This document shows positions 9,274 to 20,146 of a stretch of 22,977 bases of DNA, in pieces. The translations under genes and the position numbers were made by a program. Source of the stretch: Acephala macrosclerotiorum (lineage: Eukaryota; Ascomycota; Leotiomycetes; Helotiales; Mollisiaceae); the NCBI GenBank assembly GCA_014904845.1, contig MU119589.1:9565-32541 (forward strand). The letters run 5' to 3'. Numbering within the stretch: position 1 is the first letter of the stretch; every line of letters starts with the position of its first letter. Below the pieces are notes generated by a model, which was not told the DNA's origin, searched no databases, and saw only the letters and a program-made list of their open reading frames with translations.

Positions 9274-10834
9274 CATATTATTTAATTGTCAATCGTAATA
9301 CGTTTTAAAAAACTTTAAAAAAATTATTTTTAATACTTTGTAATTAGTATTAATTTTATTTTAACGAGAGAACTTTAAAAAGTTCACAATATATATTAAT
9401 CGTTATTATTTATAAATATTAATTTATTAAATAATATTAAAACGTTATTAATAAATATAAATTTTTTTTTTTATTATTTTATAAATCGTAGATTCTCGTT
9501 ATTTTCGTCGTTTGTATTATAATTACAATCGTTATTTTTAACGTAATAATTATTACGATTAATTTTATTTTTTTTATTTTAATATTTTTTTTTATTATTA
9601 TTTTTATTAATTTTTTTTTAATTTATTATAATTAAATTCGTTTTAATTATATTTTTTATATTAATTAATCGAATTTTATAATTATTTTACAAATTAATAT
9701 TAATTTTTATATATATAATATTAATATTTTTAATAATAAATAATTTTATTTAAATTTAATTAATTTATTAAAATTTTTTATAATAAAATTTTTTTATAAT
9801 AATATATAATTATTTTAATAAAAAATATTAAAATTTCGATTTATATATAATATATTAATTAATTTAAATTATATAAAATTTATAAATAAATTAAATTTTA
9901 AATATTAAATAATTTTATTTAATAGAAATCGCAATTATACAATTTTTAAATACGTTTTTATTTTAAATATTTAAATAATAATATATTAAAAAAAGAATTT
10001 TAATTTATATTATATATTTGAAATTTTTTTTATATAATAATAAATTAATTTATATATTTAAATTTTTATATTATTTTTTTTATTTTTAAATTTCTTTTTT
10101 AAAATTATAATTTATAATTAAATAAAATATTATAATTTAAAATTAATAAATAATATAAATTTTATTATTTTTTAATAATATTAATTATTATAAATTATTA
10201 ATATAATATTTTTATTTATTTATTTTATACGATTTTTTTATTAAAAATTTTTTAATTATTTTTATTTTTATAAATTATATTTATTATTATTTAAAATCAA
10301 TTTAATTTTTATTTTATTTTTATTATAATATTATTAAATATTTTTTTCGTATTAAAAAAAAAATTTATTCGTTAATTCGTAAACGAATTAATTAATAAAC
10401 GAGTTTTTTTTTTTTTTTTTTNNNNNNNNNNTTTTTTTTCAATATTCGATATATATTTTATTTCGTAAATTTCATAAAAACGTTTTTATAAAAAATTATA
10501 AAATTTTAATTTAAAAGTTTATAAATATTTAAAATTAAAATAATTTTATTAAATAATAAAAATTAATAAATTAATAAATTTTTTAATATTTAAAATAAAA
10601 ATATATTATAAAATTTTATATTATTAAAATTTTTTTTTTTAAAAATTATATAATTATTTTAATATTTTAAATATAAATATATTTATTATAAAATTTTTTT
10701 TTATATTAAAATATTACGATTAATTTAATTAATATATAATTTTAAAAAGAAATTTTTTAATTTTTTTTTTAAAAATTATATAATTATAAAATATTTAATA
10801 TTTAAAATAAAAATATATTTAAAAATTTTATAAT
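9274..10834. repeat. AT-rich, RIP-degraded repeat tract with R sequences
   Basis: No gene is visible. The tract begins as the continuation of whatever element C entered, with several CpG-bearing stretches near 9480-9560 that are too mutated to translate. A reverse-oriented R motif lies near 9950. From 10365 a forward R copy starts with its hairpin segment and continues into tandem subunits with the AATATTTAAAATAAAAA marker near 10580 and 10795. Confidence 0.65.
10422..10431. other. Assembly gap of 10 N
   Basis: Ten N bases sit inside a poly-T run on one arm of the mutated R hairpin. The run length and true gap size are unknown, so distances across it are approximate. Confidence 0.98.
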
Positions 10835-11053
10835 TGTAAATACAATATTAGTTTAGTAATCACGCGTAGTACTAGTCCTAATCCGGACTAATATCGTCTC
10901 ACTAAAATTGAGATTATATTTTTTCAATTTTTATACGTTTTTTTAAATAATTAATTATAATTCAAAGAATACAATTAAAATTACTTTATGTTTTCGTTTT
11001 TAATCTATTACTAATAATAAATATTCTTAGTAATACTAATAATAATTATTATT
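10835..11053 (+). mobile_element. Solo LTR, partly mutated
   Basis: This is homologous along its length to the 5' LTR at 19904-20129: both start TGTAA.TACAATATTAGTTT, carry AGT(A)ATCACG-like sequence, a CTAAAATTGA stem-loop and the TCTATTACTAATAATAAATA-like 3' part. No primer-binding site or internal region follows; instead the R repeat resumes. That is the arrangement left by LTR-LTR recombination. The right end is approximate and no clear target duplication was found. Confidence 0.65.
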
Positions 11054-11054
11054 T

Positions 11055-13918
11055 TTATTAAATATAATTATATTTTATTAATTTATATAATAATAAATTA
11101 ATAAAAATATTTAAAATATTTAATTAAATTTTAATTTATTTACAAATTTTATATAATTTAAATTAATTAATAAATTATAATTATAAACGTAATATAATTA
11201 AAATTATATATTATAATATTTTTTAAAAAATTAATTAAATCGCTATATTTAAATATTTCGATTAAATTTAATATTTTTTATTTATAATTAAAATAATTCG
11301 TATTATATAAATAATACGTAATTTAATAAAAATTAATATTAGTTTTTAAAATAAACAATTAATAAAATCGAAGAAATTTTTATATATAATTAATTATTAA
11401 TATATAATATTTGATAAAAAATTTAATTTTTATTAAATAATTAATAATTTATTTAATATAAATATAAATATTTTATTTTAAATTATATAATTTTTTATAT
11501 TTTTAAATTTATTAATAATAATATATAATAAAATTTTTTATAATATTATAATATAAACGTTTATATAAAAAAAATATAAATAATAATAAAATTTTTATTA
11601 ATTTAATTAAAAATATAAATTTTTATTATATAATTTTAAATTTATATTAATCGCGTTTCTTTTTAAAAAAAAAATCAATTTAATTAATATAATATAAATT
11701 TTTTTTATTTAATTTATTATATAATATTAATATAATATAATTTTTCGAATATAATAAATTTAATATTATTTTATTTATTTTAATTAATTATTTGTAATAT
11801 AAATTATAAAAATTTATTATTATTAAATTATATTAATATTATTAAAATTTTATAATTTTAAACTAATATTCGTATTACGTAATCACTCGATAATATACTA
11901 TATAATATAAATTTATAATTTTATAATAATTTTTTAAATAAAAAAATTGAAAATTAAAATTATATATTTTTAATTTTTAACGTTATATAATATACGTTAT
12001 ATAACGATATATATATTTTAATATTAATAATTTCTATTTGATATTAATACGCGATATAATCGAAATATTCAAATTTTATTATTTTATCAAATTATATAAT
12101 TGCTTTTTTTATATTAAAATATAATTTTATATAAATATATTTTTTTAATATTTTTTTTATATAATAATTTATATTTTTTTTATTTTTTTATTTTTATTTT
12201 AATATTTATAATTTTTATTTATTTAAAAATAATTGAATAATTTATATCGATTTAAAAAAAAAAAATTTATAAATTTTTTTTATTTTTTGAAAATAATTTA
12301 AAATTTTATAATGTAAATAATTTCAAAAATTAATTATTTAAATTAAAAATTAAATTTTTATTTTTTTTATTTTTTATTATATTTTTATATTTAATTAAAT
12401 TATATATTCGTATTATTTTTAAATAAAAGATTTTATTTTTTTTAAAATAATCGTTTATATAAAATATAAACGTTATTTTTTTTAAAATAATTTTTTAATT
12501 AAATAATTAAATTAATAATTATTATTTTAAAATAAATTATTTATTAATTTTTAAAATTTTTATTATAAAATTTTTATAAAGTATTATTTTTATATTTGAA
12601 ATTTTTAAACGTTTTAAATATATATAAAATAAATTTATTTAAATTTATTCGTTTGAAATTAATTTATTTTTTATATTTGTTTTTATTAATCGTTTTTTTA
12701 AAATAATTATTTTATTATTTTTATATATTATTATAATTCGTAAAAATAATTTAATAATTAAATATTTTTATATATAATTATAAAATCAATTATAAAAATA
12801 TAATTCGAAATTTAATTATTATTGATTTATATAAAATTAATAAAATTAATATTTGAAATTATTATTATTATTAAAAAATTTAAAATATACGATTTTATAA
12901 AAATATATAACGTTTTATTTTTTTAAAAAAAAAAATAATTTCAAAATAATATTATTATTTATATTATAAATTTTTTTTAAAAAAAATTCGAATATAATAA
13001 AATCGAATTTTAAAATTCAAAAAAATATTCGTAATTATAAATTCGAAATAAAATTAACGTTTATTATTAATTTTATTAAAACGTAATAAACGTAAATTAA
13101 AAAACGTAATTAAAATTTTTTAAATATTAAAAAAAATATAAAATATAAAATTTTAAATATTAAAGAAATTATATTTTTTTTATATAAATTTTTTTATATA
13201 AAATTTTTTTTAATATAATTTTATACTAATTTTTTTTTAATTAAAAAATTAAAAATTAAAATTATATACTTTCAATTTTCGACGTTATATAATATATATT
13301 ACGTAATAATATATATATCTCGACAAATTATATATTTTTTATATTTTACAAATATATTATTTATTAATTAATACGTTTTTTATAATAATTTTATAATATA
13401 AAATTCAATTTATTTAATTATTAAATAATATTAAAAATAATTTAAAAATATAATTAAAAAAAATATAATAAAAAATAATAAAATAATTAATAATAAAATT
13501 TAAAAAATATATTATTAAATTTTTTTTACGTTTTTTATTTAAAATTATATATTAAAAAACTTTTAATTTAAAAAAATAATAATTTTTATATATTAAATTT
13601 TAAATATAAATTTTTTTTATTTAAATTTTTTAAAATTTTAATATTTTAATTATAATTTTATTTTATTGATAAAAATTTTAATATAATTAAATTTATATAA
13701 TTAAAATATAAATTATTATATATAATTTTTAAATATTATATTACGTTTATATATTTATTTATTCGTTTTAAAATATTAAATTTTTATTTTATTTTATATT
13801 TTTAAATAAATATATTTATTATTCGAATTATTATTTTTAATTATAATATAATTTAATTAAATTTTTTATTTAAAATATTAAAATAATTAAAATATTTTTT
13901 TTATATTAAAAAAAATAT
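11055..13918. repeat. AT-rich, RIP-degraded tract
   Basis: No gene is visible. It opens with the right part of an R copy (to about 11380). Two copies of a roughly 75-bp motif with a stem-loop lie at 11941-12015 and 13244-13325. The stretch 12400-13140 is dense in CpG; in 12961-13140 I counted 9 C and 8 G, with 16 of those 17 bases in CpG. It may be a former transposon coding region, but no frame could be identified. Confidence 0.55.
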
Positions 13919-14620
13919 TATTCGTTAATTTATAAACGAATTAATTAAAAATTGAATTTCTTTTTTTAATATTTAATATATATTTTAATTTAAACATTTT
14001 ATAAATATTTAAAATCGATATATTTATTAAAAAATAATAATTTAAAATTTTAATAAATAATAAAATTAATAAATTAATAAATTAATAAATTTTTTAATAT
14101 TTAAAATAAAAACGTATTTTTAAAATTTTATATAAAAAAATTTTTTTAAAAAATTTTATTTTTTATATTAAATTATTATAATTAATTTAAATTATTTTTT
14201 TTAATATATAATTTTAATATTTTAAATAAAAATATATTTATTATAAAATTTTATATTAAAAAATTATTTTTTAAAATTTTCGTTTTTTATATTAAATTAT
14301 TATAATCGATTTAATTAATACAAATTACTTTAAAATTTTTATTAAAAATTATTTAATTATAAAATAATTTTAATATTTAAAATAAAAATTTAATATTAAA
14401 AAAATAATATTAAAACTTTTTTTTTTAAAACTTTTATATTTTATATTAAATTATTATAATCGATTTAATCGATTATAAAAAATTATATATTAAAAAAATA
14501 CTTTTTAAAATTTTTATTAAAAATTATATAATTATAAAAATATTTAATATTTTTTATTAAAAAAACAATTTTTAATTTTAATATTTAAAATAAAAACGTA
14601 AAAAAAAAAAAAATTGTAAT
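13919..14620 (+). repeat. R repeat copy, mutated
   Basis: It starts with the hairpin segment (13919-13955). Subunit markers recur at about 14091, 14205, 14375 and 14575, spaced roughly 115 to 200 bp. The stretch 14096-14115 aligns to the unmutated 17685-17704 with eight transitions and no other difference, the CpG being kept. Confidence 0.65.
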
Positions 14621-14639
14621 TATAATTTTAATTAAATAC

Positions 14640-15530
14640 GATTATTAATTATTCGTTTTAAAAATTAATATTAATATTTATTTATTTACGTATTATTTAT
14701 ATAATACGAATTGTTTTAATTATAAATAAAAAATATTAAATTTAATTGAAATATTTAAATATAATTATTTAATTAATTTATTAAAAAAATATATAATACG
14801 TAATAAATATTAAAATTTCAATTATATTCTATTTATAATTATAATTATATTTAATAAAAATCGCGATTATAAAATTTTTAAATACGTTATTATTTTAAAT
14901 ATTAAAATTAATAATCGTTTTTTTAATAAATATAAATATAATATTTATTTATAATTAAAAAAATTAATTATAATAATTTAATATAAAAAACGAAAATTTT
15001 AAAAAAAAAAAATTTAAAATATTTTTTTAATATAAAATTTTATTAAAAATACGTTTTTATTTAAAATATTAAAACTTTAAATTATAAAAATATTTAAAAA
15101 TTTAATTATATAATTTTTAATAAAAATTTTAAAAAGTATTTTTTTAAAAAATAATTTTTTATAATTAATTAAATCGATTATAATAATTTAATATAAAACG
15201 AGAATTTTAAAAAATATTTTTTTAATAATAAAATTTTATAATAATTAAATTTTTATTTTAAATATTAAAAAATTTATTAATTTATCGATTTTTATTATTC
15301 GATAAAATTTCAAATATTATTTTAATAATTATATTAATTTTAAACGCTTATAAAACGTTTAAATTAAAAATTTTTAATTTGAAACTTAAAATAAAAATAA
15401 ATTACTAAAATTGAAAATTTTATAATTTCTCGTAAAAACGTTTTTATAAAATTTTCAAAGTAAAATATACGTCGAATATTAAAAAAAAAATTCGTTTATT
15501 AATTAATTCGTTTATAAATCGATAAACGAA
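14640..15530 (-). repeat. R repeat copy, mutated, reverse orientation
   Basis: Read on the plus strand, the right-hand R motifs come first (about 14660-14790, reverse complement of 15690-15860 type sequence), then subunits (about 14880, 15050, 15245), then the hairpin segment (15491-15530). It faces the forward copy at 13919-14620 tail to tail. Confidence 0.6.
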
Positions 15531-15540
15531 ATTTCTTTTT

Positions 15541-16779
15541 AATATAAAATTTTTATTTTATTTTATAAATTTATATAATAACAAATTAATAAAATTATTT
15601 AAAATTTAAAATTTAAAAATATTTAATCGAATTTTAATTTATTTATAAATTATAATTATAAACGTAATTATAATCGTAAAATTTTAATATTTTTTATTAA
15701 AACGATTATATATTATTTTCAAATTATATAATAATAATAATTTTTAATAAATTAATTAAATTATTATATTTAAATATTTTAATTAAATTTAAATAAAATC
15801 GTTTATAATTAAAATAATACGTAATTTAATTAAAATTAATAATAATATTTAAAACGAACAATTAATTTCTTTAAATATAATAATAATAATATTTAAATAT
15901 ATTATTATTTAATTTATTAATATAATATATAAATAATATATTTTAAAAAAAATTGAAATTCAAAGTATTATAAACGATTTTTTTACGAATATTTAACGTT
16001 TTATTATCGATTTTTTATAATTAAAATTTAAAAAACGATAATAAAAAAAATAAATTATTATTATATTTATTAAAGTAATAAATAATTATTAAAATATAAA
16101 TATACGTTTATTATAAAAAAAAATAATAATATATTTTTAAAATTATTTAATATTAAAAATAATATAATTTTTAATGCAAATTTTCGAGAATTATAATATT
16201 TAATTAATATAAAAAACAATTTTATAATTTTAAATATTTTTAAATTTTTATATATTAATAATAAAATTATTAATATAAATATATTATAATTTCTTTTAAA
16301 AATAATATTATATTTTATAAAAAAAAATTTTTATTAAATATTAATTTTATTTTATTTAAATTTATTAAAATAAATACAAATTTAAAAAAGCAATTTATAT
16401 TTATTAAAATATAATTTAAATAATTTTAAAAATTTTAAAATATATTTATTCGAATTATTAAAATATTTATTATAATTTTTTATTAATAAAAATATTTTTA
16501 ATTTGTTTTTTATATTTTTTATTTTAAATTTCTTTTTTTTATATTAATATTAATTAAAATTTTTTTTAAATTTTTTTTAATAATATATTTATTTAAATTA
16601 AATAAAATTTTTTTATTATTATTAAAAAAATATTAAATTAATTAAATAAATAATTATTATATTTTTTATATTAAAATCTTTTTTTATTTAATTTTTTTAA
16701 ACGAATTTTATTATAATTATAAATTTTTTGCGTTTTATTTTTTAATTTTTTTTATTAATATTAAAATATTTTTCTCGTT
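15541..16779. repeat. R right-hand part followed by unassigned AT-rich sequence
   Basis: From about 15550 to 15870 the sequence matches the right-hand part of R in forward orientation (TTTATTTTATAAATTTATAT, AACAAATTAATAAAATTATT). It follows directly after the hairpin of the reverse copy, so the locus is rearranged or nested. The rest, to 16779, has no gene and no repeat I could place. Confidence 0.5.
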
Positions 16780-17392
16780 TTGAAAAAAAAAAAATCGTTC
16801 AACGATTCGTTAAACGAATTAATAACGAATAAACTTTTTTTCTTTATTCGACGTATATTTTACTTTGTAAATCTCGTAAAAACGTTTTTACGAAAAATTA
16901 TAAAATTTTCGATTTTAATAATTTATTTTTATTTTAAATTTCAAATTAAAACTTTTAATTTAAACGTTTTATAAACATTTGAAATTAATATAATTATTAA
17001 AATAAAATAATTTAAAATTTTATCGAACGATAAAATCGATAAATTAATAAGTTTTTTAATATTTAAAATAAAAATATATTATTTATAAAATTTTCGTTTT
17101 TTATATTTAATTATTACGATCGATTTAATCAATTTAAATTATTTTATTTAATATATAATTTTAAAAAAAAAATTTTAAAACTTTTTTTAAAAATTATATA
17201 ATTATTTTAATATTTAAATACTTTAATATTTTAAATAAAAACGTATTTACTATAAAATTTTATACTAAGAAAATACTTTTTAAAATTCTCGTTTTTATAT
17301 TTAATTATTACGATCGATTTAATTAATTTGAATTAATTTACTTAGTATATAATTTCAAAGGAAAATTCTTTGAAACTTTCTTCGAAAATTAT
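16780..17392 (+). repeat. R repeat copy, mutated, grading into the unmutated copy
   Basis: The hairpin segment (16794-16832) is followed by two subunits with the marker ACGATCGATTTAATCAATTT at 17117 and a close match at 17310, about 190 bp apart. Mutation density falls visibly over the last 150 bp (for example ACTTTCTTCGAAAATTATAA near 17375) towards the unmutated copy. Confidence 0.7.
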
Positions 17393-17410
17393 AAAATGTT
17401 TCTCTCGTTC

Positions 17411-17474
17411 CGAAAGAAAGAGCCCGTCCGGCGGCTCGCTAAGCGAGCCAATAGCGAACGGGCTCTTTCTTTCG
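17411..17474. repeat. Nested perfect hairpin in R
   Basis: Outer arms CGAAAGAAAGAGCCCGT (17411-17427) and ACGGGCTCTTTCTTTCG (17458-17474) pair over all 17 bases. Inside, GGCTCGCT (17433-17440) pairs with AGCGAGCC (17442-17449) around a single base. The mutated copies keep a corresponding palindrome. Confidence 0.9.
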
Positions 17475-17950
17475 ATACTCGATACACATTTTGCTCCGCA
17501 GGCCTCGCAGAGGCGCTCCTGCGAAGGGTTACAAAGTCTTCGACTTTAGTAATTTACTCTTATTTCAAGTTTTAAGCTAAAAGCTTTTAATTTGAGCGTT
17601 TTATAAGCATTTGAAATTGGAATAGTTTTATTAAAGTTCTGGATTCTGCCGAGCGGTGAAAGCCGATAAGCTGATAAGCTTCTTAGTGCCTAAAGCAGAA
17701 ACGCACTGCGAAGCCTCATATTATCAGAAGGACACCCCCTGGGACCCCCGTCTCTTATATTAAGTTGCTACGATCGATTCAATCAATTTAGATTACTTTA
17801 CTTAGCATATAATTCTAGGGAGAGACCCCCTAGGACCCCCCTTGAAAGCTGCGTAGCTATAGAGATATTCAGCACTTAAGTGGGTGCCTTAATGCCTAAG
17901 GCAGAAACCCATTTAGAGAGTTTTGGTGTTTCGCACCGGAGCGGTTGTCG

Positions 17951-17967
17951 GCCTTAGTGCCTAAGGC
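17951..17967. repeat. Short hairpin GCCTTAG-TGC-CTAAGGC
   Basis: Seven-base arms are separated by TGC. It is the best preserved of three related motifs in the island, and its mutated form is the most frequent marker across the AT-rich tracts. Confidence 0.8.
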
Positions 17968-18364
17968 AAAAGCGCACTTAGGAGTTTTGCGGTCGCCATT
18001 TTTGCTAAGTGCGACTATATTTTATTGATTTGCGCAACAACGGATTAATAAAATCGCTTGAAACTTGGAATTTGGCGGTATTTAATTGAGTTTCAACTTA
18101 TTTGTAAGTCTTATATGATTTGAATTAGTTGATATATTATAATTGTAGGCGTAGCGCGGTCGCACGTAAATCGAGGTTTTGATATTCTTTACTGGATCGA
18201 TTGCATATTAGTCCGAAGTCACGGGACTGCGGAATTCCTTAATGAACCAATCAAATCGCTGCATTTGAGTACTTCGATTAAATTTGAGTGAAATCGCTTA
18301 TTGTGAGAAGTGTTGATATCACGTGCATATAGAAAAGTTGATATTAGTCCTTAAGTCGAATAAA

Positions 18365-19903
18365 CAATAATTATAAAATTAAAAATCGAAAATTTTTAAT
18401 ATTTTATTATTTTAATATTTTAAATAAAAACGTATTTTTAATAGAATTTTATATTAAAAAAATTTTCTTTAAAATTTTCGTTTTTTATATTAAATTATTT
18501 TAATTAATTTTATTAATTATAAATATTTATTACGATTATATTTATTAAAAAAAACTTTTTAAATTTTAATATAATAAAATTTTAATATTTAAAATAAAAA
18601 TATAATTAATTTTAACGTTTTTTATTAAAAAAACAATTATCGATTTTAGTATTTAAAATAAAAACGTATTTAAAAAAATTTATAATTACGATTTTAATTA
18701 AATATAATTATATTTTATTAATTTATATAATAATAAATTAATAAAATCATTTGAAATTTAAAATTTAATAAAATTTCAATTTATTTATAAATTTTATATA
18801 ATTTAAATTAATTAATAAATTATAATTATAAATATAATATAATTAAATTTTTAATATTTTTAATTAAAATTATATATTATAATATTTTTTAATAAATTAA
18901 TTAAATTATTTTATTTAAATATTTTAATTAAATTAAATTTTATTATTATTATTAATTTTATTATTTATTAATAATTATTAAAGTATAAAATATAATAAAT
19001 TTAATAAATTTAATAAAATTTTTTGAAAAAAAAATTAAATTTGAAAATTTTATTTTATTTGTATTAATTTTTTAATTATATATATATTATTTCGTAAAAT
19101 TATTTTTCAATTTTAAACGTCGTTTTAATTATTACAAGTATTTTAATTCGAACTAAATTTATAAATGAGATTTTATCGTCGTTAATTTTATATAATATAA
19201 TTTTTTAATAAAAAAAAAATTTAAAATTTTTTTTAATTTTAATATTTAATTTCGTATTATTATTTTTTTTTTTTATATTTATTTTTTTTCGTTTATAATT
19301 AAAATAATTCGTATTACGTAAATATTGTATAATTTAATAAAAATTAATATTAATTTTTAAAACGAACGATTAATAATATAATTTAATAAATTTGTTTTTT
19401 ATTATTATATATTTAATTATATTAATTAAAAAATTATTATTAATAAAAAAATAAATAATATATTATTTAAAAAAACGTATAAAATAATTTTTATATTATT
19501 ATTATTTAATTATAATTTCGTTTTACGATTTTTTTTAATATAATTATTATATTATTAATAAAAAATTTAAAAATTTTAATATTAATATAAATAATAAATA
19601 CGAAAAATAAATTAGATTTATTATTTTTTTTAATTTAAATATAATTATATAAATATTAATTTTAATTTATTAATAAAAATAAAATTAAATTAAATTATTA
19701 TAAATATAAATATTAATAATAAAAATTATATATTTATTTTAAAACGAAATTATTATTAATTAATTAATTTTTAAATAAATAATAAATATAAATATTTAAT
19801 TTATATATACGTATAAAAATTTTATAATATATATATTTAAATATATATTTAAAAAAAAATTAACGTTTTATAAATATATTATAAATAAAATAAATTTTAT
19901 TAT
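18365..19903 (+). repeat. AT-rich, mutated R sequence
   Basis: The switch from the unmutated copy is abrupt at about 18365. Subunit markers occur near 18410, 18590 and 18655, and the right-hand part of R lies at 18690-18915. Here several CpGs of the unmutated copy have also been lost (for example TTGCGCAACAACGG has become TTATATAATAATAA). Nothing else is identifiable up to the LTR. Confidence 0.6.
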
Positions 19904-20129
19904 TGTAAGTACAATATTAGTTTAGTAGTCACGTGCGATACTAGGCCAGATCGAGACTAGCGCCTCTTGCGCTAAAATTGAAATTATATTTTTCAATTTT
20001 TGTGCGTTTATTAAATTTAGAACTTATAATCAATCAACGAATTATTCAATTTATTTATTTATTTCGTTTTTAATTTATTACTAGTAATAAGTATTTTTAG
20101 TAATATTAATATTGATTAGTAGTTATTCA
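19904..20129 (+). repeat. 5' LTR
   Basis: It starts TGTAAGTACAATATTAGTTT and ends near TTATTCA, and is homologous to the solo LTR at 10835. It is less mutated than the sequence around it in 19920-19975, where CACGTGCGATACTAGG and GCGCCTCTTGCGCTA survive. CTAAAATTGA followed by a TTTTTCAATTTTTG-type arm forms a stem-loop. The right end is set by the following primer-binding position and is approximate. Confidence 0.65.
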
Positions 20130-20146
20130 ATTAATTATAGAACAAT
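20130..20146 (+). other. Probable primer-binding-site position
   Basis: ATTAATTATAGAACAA directly follows the LTR. With the RIP changes undone it would resemble the TTGGTTAT-type site found after many fungal retrotransposon LTRs. This is inference from position and memory. Confidence 0.3.

Larger units (their letters stand above)
10365..11380 (+). repeat. R repeat copy, mutated, carrying a nested solo LTR
   Basis: The hairpin segment (10365-10403), subunits (to 10834) and the right-hand part of R (about 11055-11380) are in the same order as in the unmutated copy. The R sequence is interrupted at 10835 by the solo LTR and resumes at about 11055 with ATTAAATATAATTATATTTT, as in the uninterrupted copy at 18690-18720. 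Confidence 0.65.
17393..18364 (+). repeat. Near-unmutated copy of repeat family R
   Basis: This 970-bp island of normal base composition aligns in order to the AT-rich copies on both sides and in reverse elsewhere. It contains a nested hairpin (17411-17474), two C-rich subunit ends (about 17729-17753 and 17817-17843, both with CCCCCT.GGACCCCC), three copies of a motif like TTAGTGCCTAAGGCAGAAAC (about 17680, 17889, 17952), and a right-hand part from 18000 on. There is no ORF of useful length, so R is a non-coding repeat or a non-autonomous element. Class unknown. Confidence 0.75.

Noticed and set aside
12400..13100. Possible minus-strand reverse transcriptase remnant
   Set aside because: The stretch is dense in CpG and a few residues looked suggestive when translated, but no ordered set of motifs could be found.
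16780..16974. 64-codon ORF rich in K, F, I
   Set aside because: It lies in the mutated R hairpin segment and is explained by AT-rich composition; the unmutated copy has no matching ORF.
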